The notes beneath the pieces were generated by a model. That model searched no databases and was not told where the DNA came from. It saw nothing but the letters and a program-made list of their open reading frames with translations. The position numbers were made by a program, and so were the translations under genes. From assembly GCA_012295275.1 (NCBI GenBank), contig CM022672.1, positions 15,328,625-15,392,624 of the forward strand: 64,000 nucleotides of DNA, read 5' to 3'. The stretch comes from Chrysomallon squamiferum. Its lineage: Eukaryota > Mollusca > Gastropoda > Neomphalida > Peltospiridae. Below, piece by piece: positions 51,001 to 59,400 of this stretch. Numbering within the stretch: the first letter of the stretch is position 1; every line of letters starts with the position of its first letter.

Positions 51001-51128
51001 TAAACTTATGTTGGAAAAAGAATTCTTACTTGCAAACGTTTCATTGTTGTTGGTCCTAACGATTTTCGGCGCATACTGGACAGAAGACCACAGCCTCGAA
51101 CCTTAAAGCTTAATTCTAGATCATCCAT
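16021..51128 (-). CDS. RTKN: Rhotekin (Rho-GTPase effector) gene with several alternative N-terminal exons
   Basis: Twelve common coding exons on the - strand, in transcript order: 25084-24891, 23602-23553, 23058-23005, 22366-22246, 21281-21122, 20618-20587, 20316-20219, 19656-19550, 18557-18432, 17445-17280, 16735-16625, 16151-16021. Phases agree at every junction and together they encode 449 residues. Order of domains: HR1 rho-binding repeat, anillin-homology-like region, PH domain, short C-terminal tail. Rhotekins bind GTP-bound RhoA through HR1 and act at the cortex and on septins. Vertebrate proteins are about 550-610 residues; the isoforms here would be about 459-573, with a shorter C-terminus. 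Wording in the middle (NTPKKLRKKI, RRYAVFCLLKIG) is closest to RTKN2 as I remember it. Upstream start exons are listed separately. Confidence 0.9.
17280..18557 (-). CDS. RTKN: Rhotekin PH-domain exons
   Basis: Exon 18557-18432 encodes the start of the PH domain (DDDLSKWKRYWCVLKN, with the typical W-x-R-x-W core of the first strands, then PLLTISVTK). Exon 17445-17280 carries the later strands (HTFHIKTVSLTG, HTLSADSQEDFNRWWDGFQQ), ending in the C-terminal helix that continues in the next exon. Donor after 18432 is GTTAGT, and after 17280 GTCAGT. PH domains of rhotekins bind phosphoinositides and septins. The intron upstream of 18557 opens with a 68-bp minisatellite only 20 bases from the acceptor. 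Confidence 0.85.
18577..19048. repeat. Minisatellite: seven units of 68 bp in a rhotekin intron
   Basis: ATGTCAGCTAC recurs at 18577, 18645, 18713, 18781, 18847, 18915 and 18983, i.e. every 68 bp (once 66). Units differ at only a few positions (GGTG/GATG, TAGT/TAAT/TATT). Read on the transcribed strand each unit holds AAGTATGTAGCTGACAT, which contains a donor-like GTATGT. No spacers are present, so it is not a CRISPR array. Confidence 0.9.
19550..23602 (-). CDS. RTKN: Rhotekin middle region (anillin-homology-like), seven exons
   Basis: Exons 23602-23553 (SLEGNQLPCTARVSV), 23058-23005 (DLRIPLMWKDSDHFKNKG), 22366-22246 (RRYAVFCLLKIG and DRSMTDITFDD), 21281-21122 (IGHDFDCKVEIYC and NTPKKLRKKIND), 20618-20587 (a 32-bp microexon, NDADIIGNMV), 20316-20219 (GPKFDLVARGSLQLSD) and 19656-19550 (ELPLFGHYCCRLAAVPQC). 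DLRIPLMWKD and LPLFG-x(3)-CRLAA are near-invariant in rhotekins as I remember them. Phases run 2,1,1,2,0,2,1,0 without conflict. The start of the 121-bp exon relies on a TTTAAAG acceptor preceded by a poly(T) tract. Confidence 0.85.
21770..22060. repeat. Diverged tandem repeat, unit about 75-80 bp, in a rhotekin intron
   Basis: The phrase TACTGTTTGTGAATTCTCAAT, with a following ATCTCAAAAA-AACA-TGACTA, recurs about four times with increasing divergence (near 21820, 21898, 21968 and 22026). Old minisatellite, no coding potential. Confidence 0.6.
22610..22690. repeat. AAT/AAAT simple-sequence block in a rhotekin intron
   Basis: Pure A/T microsatellite. Similar blocks in rhotekin introns at 17197-17241, 19376-19412, 19708-19792, 23666-23722, 23926-23966 and 26036-26182 produce artefactual poly-Asn or poly-Ile open frames. 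Confidence 0.85.
24891..25084 (-). CDS. RTKN: Rhotekin HR1 exon, first exon common to all isoforms
   Basis: Acceptor TTTGCAG at 25085-25091 opens in phase 0 with DHDLKQKIDHEMKMREG, followed by AKLLAAS, LLEAAKNLLTSNTRI and YMQELQKRKTDEVMGK. This is the HR1 antiparallel coiled-coil repeat that binds Rho-GTP. The donor is T|GTATGT at 24885-24890, phase 2, chosen over an earlier GTGTAT because only this phase reads into the next exon. Since it starts in phase 0, any upstream exon ending in phase 0 can supply the N-terminus. Confidence 0.9.
26193..26288 (-). CDS. RTKN: Rhotekin alternative first exon (32 residues), nearest the HR1 exon
   Basis: ATG-ATG at 26288-26283, then 32 codons (STSSVDYDDEVFEILSNFRG, SPRTREILLS) ending in phase 0 at donor TCG|GTAGGA. 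It would join the HR1 exon across a 1.1-kb intron that is mostly (AAT)n. About 700 bases upstream (26290-27000) are free of microsatellites, unlike most of the neighbourhood, as expected for a promoter and 5' UTR. Coding potential is supported by composition and phase only. Confidence 0.6.
27961..28143. repeat. Tandem duplication, two units of about 98 bp
   Basis: CACACCAATAG-TGTTAA through GACACACAAAACTAAGAT occurs at 27961 and again at 28059 with a few substitutions and a small indel. Confidence 0.8.
30160..30800. repeat. Strongly diverged minisatellite, about 60-75 bp unit
   Basis: The theme TTTACATTATC-ACATTT-ATTTTGTGACAACAGTAATA recurs about eight to ten times with varying spacing (for example near 30204, 30261, 30391, 30550, 30663 and 30722). 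Too diverged for exact unit counting by eye. Confidence 0.55.
32965..33123 (-). CDS. Possible minor first exon (53 codons), unsupported by homology
   Basis: ATG in a strong context (GCCATGG) at 33123-33121 opens a frame of 82 codons. A GTAATT donor after 32965 would end the exon in phase 0 (CARLRTTW), compatible with the HR1 exon. The frame includes a hydrophobic stretch (VFQWLVFLVFSVGCVV) that looks like a membrane span, which would be odd in rhotekin. Surrounding sequence is microsatellite-free. It may be a chance open frame. Confidence 0.2.
34268..34360 (-). CDS. RTKN: Rhotekin alternative first exon (31 residues), resembling a vertebrate RTKN isoform start
   Basis: ATG at 34360-34358; 31 codons ending PPIIVEDMSLFYYRQLASSLQ minus the first residue, phase 0 at donor CAG|GTACAG. 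From memory, one human RTKN isoform starts with a short exon containing ILEDLNMLYIRQMALSLE directly before its HR1. The spacing and pattern (I-x-ED-x(3)-Y-x-RQ-x-A-SL) match here. That shared exon makes this the best supported of the alternative starts. Sequence upstream (34361-34900) is GC-richer and carries a 41-bp tandem repeat. Confidence 0.8.
34361..34691 (-). promoter_or_regulatory. Probable promoter/5' UTR of the 34.3-kb rhotekin start
   Basis: About 330 bases of mixed-composition, microsatellite-free sequence upstream of the ATG at 34360, with short GGCAGGCAGTCAGTCA-type direct repeats (34497-34520). No TATA box can be named with certainty. Confidence 0.35.
34692..34856. repeat. Four tandem units of 41-42 bp upstream of a rhotekin start
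   Basis: TTCACAATGGATATTATC-GAGC-GGTCAGTTGACAGTTAG recurs at 34692, 34733, 34774 and 34816. Units differ by a few bases. It starts 332 bp upstream of the ATG at 34360. Confidence 0.85.
34857..41125 (-). other. Rhotekin intron, no exon recognised
   Basis: AT-rich non-coding sequence. Simple repeats: (GT)n 35317-35359, AAAT/AAT 35490-35560, (AAT)n 38637-38690, (CA)n 38851-38880. Open frames here (for example 35647-35934 and 40117-40362) show no family resemblance and no matching splice phase. Confidence 0.6.
41126..41188 (-). CDS. RTKN: Rhotekin alternative first exon (21 residues)
   Basis: ATG at 41188-41186, 21 codons (MEAEAGDEVSVVLRRKSSVK plus L), phase 0 at the strong donor CTG|GTAAGT (41120-41125). 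RRKSS is a basophilic-kinase-like site. The first upstream kilobase (41190-42650) is microsatellite-free and richer in G+C than the intron average, in keeping with a promoter. Confidence 0.6.
42841..42990. repeat. Tandem duplication, two units of 74 bp
   Basis: ATTAAATGTTCAAT-TTCAGG through TTTGATATATTCCAATTAAC occurs at 42841 and 42915 with three or four differences. Confidence 0.9.
44709..44800. repeat. (CT)32-(CA)14 compound microsatellite
   Basis: Uninterrupted CT array followed directly by CA. It creates a false poly-RE open frame on the - strand. Confidence 0.95.
46224..46253 (-). CDS. RTKN: Possible rhotekin mini first exon (10 residues)
   Basis: ATG at 46253-46251, ten codons (MSVTKCWFQV), phase 0, then a perfect donor GTG|GTAAGT at 46218-46223. 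About 370 bases of microsatellite-free, GC-richer sequence (46254-46620) lie upstream. The strong donor argues for a real exon, but it could be a 5' UTR exon or chance. Confidence 0.35.
46254..48572 (-). other. Rhotekin upstream intron
   Basis: 46254-46620 is promoter-like. 47230-47460 is a GC-richer patch without an assignable exon. 47941-48005 is a (GT)32 microsatellite. The open frame at 48182-48403 (+) has no recognisable content. Confidence 0.55.
47941..48005. repeat. (GT)32 microsatellite
   Basis: Uninterrupted GT array. Confidence 0.95.
48573..48845 (-). CDS. RTKN: Rhotekin long-isoform N-terminal exon 2 (91 residues)
   Basis: Open in phase 0 from acceptor TTACTTAAG to donor AGT|GTAAGT. 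It encodes a basic, Ser/Lys/Arg-rich segment (HGTLKRTLKKRMSVSITRHK, KSTDIRKSVINPHDAGENKE) with no known domain. KRMSVS and IRKSV look like basophilic-kinase sites. It joins the exon at 51128 upstream and, by phase, the HR1 exon downstream, which would make a 573-residue isoform. The acceptor has a mediocre pyrimidine tract. It could also belong to an unrelated short gene, though no other partner is visible. Confidence 0.6.
48846..51029 (-). other. Intron between the two 5'-most rhotekin exons
   Basis: AT-rich, with a (TA)n tract (48903-48925) and a GT/GTAT-rich stretch (50305-50360). No exon recognised. Confidence 0.6.
51030..51128 (-). CDS. RTKN: Rhotekin 5'-most first exon (33 residues)
   Basis: ATG at 51128-51126; 33 codons (MDDLELSFKVRGCGLLSS, then MRRKSLGPTTMKRLQ), phase 0 at donor CAA|GTAAGA. 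It continues in phase with the exon at 48845. The ATG lies 280 bp from the splice donor of the divergent FBXO41-type gene, so the two 5' ends are head to head. Confidence 0.6.
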
Positions 51129-51408
51129 AGTATTTTTTTTTTTTTTTTGTAAATAAGAAATAGAATAAAAAATAATTTCAAACAACCCGCGACATTAGTG
51201 GCGCCACCTTTCGAGAAACATCAGGATGAGATTACTCGTGTTTAAACGTTTTCGGCTATTTTCGATAGTTTTCGTAACAACAGCTGTCAAAAAGAGTAAC
51301 AACAACCATAACGAAGTTGATTGTTAATCTTTTTTAGTCCTCGCACCAAAACGAACATTCAATTTTCTGAGAAATCTGTGAATTTTCACACATCACTATT
51401 ATTTACAG
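51129..51408. promoter_or_regulatory. Head-to-head interval: probable bidirectional promoter (rhotekin/FBXO41)
   Basis: 280 bases hold the 5' UTR of the - strand rhotekin start, the presumed promoter(s), and the untranslated first exon of the + strand gene, whose donor is ACAG|GTAAGT at 51409-51414. The sequence is less A/T-biased than its surroundings and contains GTGGCGCCACC (51200-51210), a near-perfect palindrome. Confidence 0.5.
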
Positions 51409-51545
51409 GTAAGTTTCTGTTGCTTAATAGTACTGAATCTAAGTGATACTGAACTTATTTATACAGTAGAGTAGAGTAGTGAATGTACATATAATGATAT
51501 ATCATTACAATAGTCTGTCTCTCTCCCACGCACACACGTACAAAC

Positions 51546-51583
<38 letters not shown>

Positions 51584-54078
51584 GAAACGTACACACCTGC
51601 ACACACACTGATACTATTATAATCAATATTATACATTAAACTTTAATATGCCACAGGAATTCAAGTCATAATGCACTAAAGTATAGGCTTGTATCTGATA
51701 TCATGTATTATACTAAACAAAATGTTCAGAATCTTTAAATTATACCATCACATGTTTTCCTTTGGAAAAACTGTTCATAAATGGAAATAACATATTTTAT
51801 TGGTTCCATATGGCTAAATGTACAATATATAGCAGTAAAAATTATTCTGTGTATGCAGGTTTGTTCAGTTTATACATACTAACATGATTATATTATTATA
51901 GATAAACAGTTTTAATTCAGTCTAAAATTAGCTAGGAAAATTCAATTTTAATAAATGATAAAATAAAAAGATATGTAAATTATAAAACAGTAATGTATAT
52001 GTAGCCCATATACCTGAGAGTACAATACATAATTTAATCAACATTATCTTATTAAGTATAACCAACTTGTGTCCTTTCATCTGTGGTCCAGGCTGTGACA
52101 AAAAATATTTTCATTTCTTTATTAAAAAAACAATTCTTCATGTTTTTTAGTTTTTTTTTTGTGTTTTTTTTCAAGGGATTACATATGATTTCAGATTTGT
52201 TAGAATGATTATAAATTTTTAATATACCCTTATTTTTATATAAATAAATTATGGAAATATAACATTCCTTTATTTTTGAATTAAACTAGGTTTTTTTTGT
52301 TTGTTTGTTTGTTTGTTTGTTTTGGAATTATAAATAAATTATAATATAATATTTCCTATTTTTAAATAAAATACAGTGATACCTTGACTTACATGTTTAA
52401 TTCATTCCATGACCAAGCTCATAACTCAAATTTGCTCATATATCAAAACAGTTTTCCCAAATGCAATTAACTGAAATACCATTAATCCATTCCAGTCCCC
52501 GAAAACCACCCCAGTTTTTTGTAACATGTTTTTAAATAAGAAAATTGTATGTATAAATGACAAATATTGTATAAAAAAATAAAAAAAATAAAAGAGAATG
52601 TAAATAAATAAATTGGTTTTGTAAAGTGAACAGGGTTAGGGTTTCTCCATCTTTTCATAGACAGAGGTCCACAGCCTAGAAATTATTTTAATGGCTTTGA
52701 CTGGAGTTATAGCATTTATTGACTCCTACTGCTTAAGTATGGTACGTATCTTAAAAGTACTATGCTCATACTGCCTAGCTATGTTGACTATATGCACACC
52801 TCACTCGTGTTTTTCTATGATTTAATGCTTTAATTCAATGGACATCATCCACTTCTTCTTCTCAGCACTGTCCTTTGCACTCACTTTCTTAGGATCCATG
52901 GTAATTTGGCAAAATACTGCACAAAACGCGAGCATAACACAACAAAGATGTTTCCATGGTGAGGTAACCACATGAAGCAAATGAGTGAGACGTGGGAAAC
53001 TGGGCAGATGTTATGTTGCACCAGCTAACTCATAATTGGATTTTGACTCACAACTCACAGCAAAAAATAGACTGGGTGGCTGCTTGTAACTCGGAAAACT
53101 CGTAAGTTGGAGCACAAAGGTATAGATATATATTTTGTGCAAAGTCATCTTAAGGTTACATTGTCCAACACATTAAATTCATGAAAAAGCAAAGATAAAA
53201 AAGTCATTACTCTTCAAATTATCCCTATGTAAAAAAGATAATGATAATTTTGGAATCCTTGTGAAATAACTGTTCTAGAAATCTAAAATTCAGCAAGACT
53301 GAGCAATAGGTTGCTGAATTTCAGATTGCCATTTGAATATTGGTCATGTTGGTCAAAACTGATACCACTATTTCTCAGAAACTGCTTACCCAGTCATTCT
53401 AAAAATGTAAACAGCAGTGTTTGCATCCCCTATTACCTTAAATAACAACTTTCAGCAAAATCAAATGGTTGAGGTTTCATCCATTGCTAACATGACATGG
53501 AATGACCCTCTGAGCAGGATAGAAATTGTTGTTATCACAGGAATATTCAGCTTGTTCCAGTTCTCTTTTTTCTCTCACACTCTACGATATAAGCATTATT
53601 TTATTTGAACATTTTATGCAAGTTTTACAGTATAATAAAATTCCAACGTTATATAACAATTAAATTCCAGTCAATATATTGCTATATACTTTACACTATT
53701 TAATCAACAGTTATTTTTATTGATTTAAGACAAATCTAAAACAACCAAGACTACATAATGTACATTGTCAAGTGTTAATTAACAAGTGGCCTCAGTCTAC
53801 TGCAGGTGAAGATAATACAAAAAAAAAAAAGAAGTAGCCTGTAAATAATAGATTTATTTTTGTGTGCTATCTGTGAGTCAGCTGAAACTGTTATTTATTA
53901 ACATTGCCTGTGATGTGACTGTAATTGATCGTACAACAGATGTTGCAGTGTAAAGAAATTTTACATTACAGGATACTGTAATCTGCAAAGCTGTCATTAT
54001 TTCACTGAGAGTTTCTTCTGTGGATTTTTCTTATCTATAAAATGTATGTACTTCCGTCATTATTTCATTGACAGTTTC

Positions 54079-54115
<37 letters not shown>

Positions 54116-54860
54116 TATGTTCTTTTTTTTTATGTAAGTGAATAGTGTGGTGACTAAAATTACAGATTGTTATAACTAATTATGTTAAAACATTTCTACA
54201 ATTTTTCTTAAATGTAGATTACTATATATGTCATTTGATATTTCTTTGAACTTTATAATGGTTATTCTGGATTATCAAAACTATTTAAGTTAAATATAAA
54301 TAATATAATATGTGAATTTTTCGTGTATAATAGAATGCACTTTATTTGTCAACTGTAGTATCATTGATAATTTGATAAAGCTAATTATACTGAACTGGTC
54401 TATTGCATACACATTTTTTATTTGTGTTTCTTTTTTTTATTTTATTTTTTTTCATTTTAATTTTTTTTCATTTTAATTTCTCTGCATCATTCTGATACTG
54501 TTTACATTTTTTGTTACTCTAGCAAAAATATATAATATACTGACATTTACACTTTTTACTGTTTATAATATTAAGATTCCAGCAAACATATAAAATATTG
54601 TACACTTAATAATCATTTCAATTTATATAATTATTTTAACATGTCCATTTTAGCCTACTTACCAGAAGGGATTAATTTTTTATAATCAATTTTTTATAAT
54701 CATTTTAATTCATATCATTATTTTAATAAGTGCATTTTTAGCGTGATTTAATTTTTTTTTTTTTTTTTTTTTACGTATTTATTAAAAATCCTATTTTCTA
54801 ACTACTTAGAAATAGTATTTCCTGCATTTCCAATAACATTTAAGCTTTTCTATCAATCAG
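51409..54860 (+). other. First intron of the FBXO41-type gene
   Basis: Bounded by donor GTAAGT (51409) and acceptor TATCAATCAG (54860). Contains (CA)n at 51550-51581, a TTTG tract, a Tigger-like relic (52374-53121) and a (TA)n tract (54085-54110). No internal exon seen; the 63-codon frame at 53417 has no support. Confidence 0.7.
52374..53121 (-). mobile_element. Tigger-like (pogo) transposon relic, inverted relative to the copy at 7.4 kb
   Basis: Starts after a TA with CAGTGATACCTTGACTTACA and ends near 53121. On the - strand the ATG at 52909 opens MDPKKVSAKDSAEKKK, followed by a broken continuation matching the 7.4-kb element (GVHI, ARQYEHST, TILKQ). Several stops interrupt the frame. Same non-autonomous family as 7399-8119 but more decayed. 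Confidence 0.75.
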
Positions 54861-56403
54861 AATTTTGGATCTGACCGTGAAAGAAATCTGAAGTGATAAC
54901 GTATTTGAAAATGGAAATGATTGACACAATTCCCTATCGATGTCCATGGTGTGGCAGTGAACGTACATTTCTCTCACTGACTGAGCTGAAATCTCATCTC
55001 AACAAAGAACACTCCTACATAGCAGGTTCTCAGTCCCGAACTACAGTTTTCAAAAACCGGACGAACAAGCCCACTGGTCAGTCATCAGCAATACTTCACA
55101 CTTTCATGGAAGATGGCCGGAGATTAGAAAAACAGTTGAGAAAAGCCAAAGAGGCTGAAATGAACAACAAGACACAGAGATATAAGTCACACATTACTGA
55201 ACAGTCGTCTTTTGTTCCACACCCTGGAATCTATGTCCCTGTCACTCCTTTCCATGACAACCACATCAAAAACACGTTGGACAGGTTAAGTCAGAACTTG
55301 ACGTTGTCGCGGAGTGGTCTGTGGAGAACTGAAGACATGTTGTACAAGACCGACAATGTCCTCACTGGTGTAGAAATGTCTGCTGATCTTCATCGTGTGG
55401 AGCAGAGTCAAAAGACAGATGAACTGAGAGCAAAACTTGAAGCTAGAGAAGCAGAGTTAAATAAGTTACACCAGGACTTTGACAGAATTAAACTAGAAAG
55501 AACAGATGCGAATGCAGTCTCAGAAGCAAAAAAATCTGAGGAGACAAAAGTCCTGTTCAGTGAAGAATGCGTTGGGAAAGAAACACAGATAAACAGAAAA
55601 TACATGCAGTCAAGGAATTTTCAAAACAGGAATCTTCTGAAAGAAGGTAATGATGCTGAATACAATGAAGAAACTTGTAAGTTTAATTCACGTGAATTAT
55701 CAGACGAGACAGATTTTCAGAATCAGTTTTTGGCAAAGCAAGAAGATTATGACAGTAAGATGAACTGTAAAGTGGTGCAGACACAAAGCATTGCCATGAA
55801 AAAGCTTCAGAATAAAGATCGTCAGCTTGCCAGGGCAAAGGCAAGGCTGGACAAACTGGAACAAGACAGAGAGGTCCTGCTCAATCTGATGAGAGATCTG
55901 CTATCAAAAGAACATGCAGACAACAAACAGTTACAGAATGAATTAAGAACAAAGGACAAACAACTGAGAAAATTAAATTACGATATAAACAGTGTAAAAT
56001 CAAATCACAAAGAACTGTTGGCAGAAACATTTGAACTGTACAAGCAAGCTGAAAAAGGTCTTCAGAAAATTAAGCAGCAGCTTACTGAAAAAGACTCACA
56101 GCTGAAAGTGGCCAATGAGAAGTTGGTACATTTTGAATCATCCAATCAGCTTCTTCAGTTCGAATGTAAGACCAAAGAGCAGCAGGCAGAGGAAGTAGAA
56201 GCCATGATGAAGACAACTCTAAAGAACATTCAGGAACAGCTGAAGAGCGTCCACACAAAGCTGCAGTCTGAGACATCAAGCAAATTAAAATTATCAGCAG
56301 AAAAGGCTACCATAGAAGAACAACTGAGACAGAAAGACACTACAGAAGATGAACTGAAAAACACGATAATAGCAAAAGAAGAAGAACTGATACAAGCCAA
56401 AAC
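54861..56403 (+). CDS. FBXO41: FBXO41 exon 2: start codon, C2H2 finger and coiled coil
   Basis: The ATG at 54911 is preceded in frame by TGA, so the GTG at 54893 is not needed. Residues 1-30 hold PYRCPWCGSERTF and a finger of spacing C-x2-C-x14-H-x4-H followed by SY, the same spacing and context as vertebrate FBXO41 (PYRCPRCG...H-x4-H). Residues about 170-497 are heptad-rich coiled coil, rich in E, K, Q and L (for example KLEQDREVLLNLMRDLLSKE). Donor AAAAC|GTATAT, phase 2. The 25 bases after it read on to a stop (YIIYFLK), an intron artefact. Confidence 0.85.
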
Positions 56404-59400
56404 GTATATTATTTATTTTCTTAAATAATTTTTCATCAGTGATATTTGATTATGAAGCAGTTCTTAGTTTTAAACACACACACACACACACACCACACAC
56501 ACCTATCTTACAAAACTTTGATCTTCACTTGACAAATTATGTGTTATTGTTATTTAAATGTAATAAAACATTACCTATTCTCAGTTTACAAATATGTAGA
56601 TTTTTGGATACAATCAATCACTTGTTTTCATATGTGCTGCCATGTGGCATAAAAACAAACACACACACACACACACATCATATCTATAACATTTAGTTCA
56701 TATAAATTTAAGATTTTGTTTTATTATTGCACCTATTATATTGATAATTAACATTAGCAATTTACCTGAAAATTTAGCACATGGTTTCTGAAAAATAATT
56801 GTTGAAAAAATTTGTACCTTGAATTAATTATAAGGATAATATGAACAAAACTTCATCAACCAAATAACATATATATGTTTTTTATAACAGAAATCTTCAG
56901 TCTCTGCAAACTTTTCTTGATGCTGCCAGTCAAAAGGAGGCAGTTGCCAGAGAAGAGTTAAAAACTTTCATCAGTGAACTGATTGACAGAGTGGAGAAGG
57001 CAGAAAATGAAACCAAGGTTCTTAAAAGAACACTGGCCATTAGACAGAACAGTGTAACCAGACAACAGGATGATGTAACCATTAGACCAAACAGTGTAAC
57101 CAGAGGACTGGATAATATAATCATTATGCCAGACAGTGTTACCTCAAGTCAGAACTATGTAATCATTAGGCCAGACAGTGAAACCACAAAACAGGAATGT
57201 ATAATTAGACCTGACAATGTGACTGTAGGACAGCACAGTGAATCACCTATGCAGGGCTATAATACCACCAGGTTGGATAATGTAATTGCCAGACCAGATG
57301 TTTTAGTCAGAGGCCAAGTAGGTGCAACCAGAGGAGAGGAATATGTAAGCATCAGCCCACACAGTATAACCACAGGACAGATCACTGTAACCACCAGACC
57401 AGACAGTGAAGCCAGACACTTTAACAATGAAACAGTCAGACCAGACAATGTAACCATAAGACAAGACTATGTAGCCATCAGTCAGGATGATATAACCACT
57501 AGACCAAGAGGGCAAGATGGTGTTGCTATCTATGAAGACTGCCGACAGGTATTAATATCAAAAAGGTTTTTAGTAACTAACTATACATTCAAACTGAACA
57601 AGGAGATTAGAAATTCAAGTACACTACCAAAACATAAGTTCTTCTACTGAATATATATAAATTTTTGACAACATTTGTATCATAAATACATGTTTACTTG
57701 TTGTTTGTAATGAATTATATAAAGAAAAATAGATACTATTATTTTATGATATTAAAATATATTTGTTAATTGTACTTTCTTTGAAAATTGCTTGGCATTG
57801 TTGTAGCAGTGTTTCGTGGTTATTGTTAAAATTTTCTAATATTGTTGCAGGATGTTAGAATTGGTAATATTCCTGCGACAGTTCATCAGAATCTGATGGA
57901 ATCAGGTCTTTCTTACACCAGTCCCAGGTATTTTTCTGACTTAGTAATCTTTAAAAGACTGTATTATATTTATAGAATAACATAAATCACTGAAGTAAGG
58001 TGCCACTATGTTTAAGTGACTTCTTAAATGTAGACATAAAAGTGATAAGAGTTAGATTTATCAATTAATATATTCATATCTCTAACACATTATAGTTTAT
58101 ATATTTTTCTCAGTCATGCATTTCTTTTTGTTAAAATGTGTTACTATAATCACATAATTGTATATGTACATGATTTTGCAATTAATACAATAACTGTATT
58201 GTACTGATATTTCAGACTGAGTCCTTTAAATCCTGCCAGACTGAACCAACCTCCATCCAATAATATTATAACCAATTCTGACAAAGTCATCACAGAATCT
58301 CAGTCAGCAGAACATTATTTAAATAACCACTGTTCAGGTTTACAGTTACATGGTGTTTCAAATGAAGTGAGAGATAAAAATATTTACCCTGAAAAATTGG
58401 AGCCACAAAGAGAGATTACTCAGAGACGTAGCTATGATTCTGTACAAACAGAAATGAATGGAGCACACTCTGCACCATCTTTTATAAAACAAGATGTCAG
58501 TGGTTTCGACACTGGGTCTGCTGTATGTCATAATTGTAAAGCACCTATCACCCAGCCAAAACATAGCAGCAATCCGAATGCCAGTGTTCCAGCAGTTTGT
58601 GAAGAAAGATGTGCTGTTCATTCAGTGGCTAGAGGAAACTGTCAGCATGTACCTAGTGAGTCAAGAACAACCAATTTTCAAAGCTCTCAAACAACATCCT
58701 GCAGTTCTTGTGGTAGACCTGTTCCTGAGATGATTGCTCATGAACCCGTGACAGAAACTCAGTTTAGGTCGACTGTTAAACAACCTGTTTATCAGAATCA
58801 TGAGGAAGTACCTGAAATCACAATTAATCATAATAATGTATGTGATGATTCCCAAAGACAGTGTTTAGAATGTGTTGTGCAAAGCAATGGCAGGTTATCT
58901 CCCTCTTATCAAATAATTTCTGAAGGACACAAACATCATGTTATCAGAAACGAACACAACTTTAAGAATCACCTACACCAGCCAGGAAATTCTCGGTGCA
59001 TAAATCATGACCATCACAGACTTCCAGACAAAATAAAAATGAGTCTTGAGAAAAAATCATATGATAATAATTCTGTCATTGACCTTAGTGGTCATCCACA
59101 TGTCAATTATTTACCATCATCACAAAACTCAAAACAGACACATTGGCAGTCTGGAAATGTTTATAGAGACAAGGACTCACCCCAGTCAAGAATTCAAATC
59201 ATGTCTCGTCACAGACCTTTCACTCCATACACTGATGATCACAGATATTATGAACATTTGTCTGATAAATCCCCAGATCTAGAGGAAGAGTTCAGTATTA
59301 CTCCAGAACTAATTCAGCCCAGGTACAGCAAAGAAACTTTGTCAAGACTGATTTCTAGTAGATCCCTTCCATACACTCCTGATGACCTGGATGATGATTA

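Noticed and set aside
54893-54910. Upstream GTG start for FBXO41
   Set aside because: The ATG at 54911 gives the conserved start before the zinc finger, and an in-frame TGA lies just upstream.
57257-57515. Antisense open frames in FBXO41 exon 3
   Set aside because: The 21-nt repeat keeps several frames open; the + frame alone continues the conserved coiled coil with correct splice phases.
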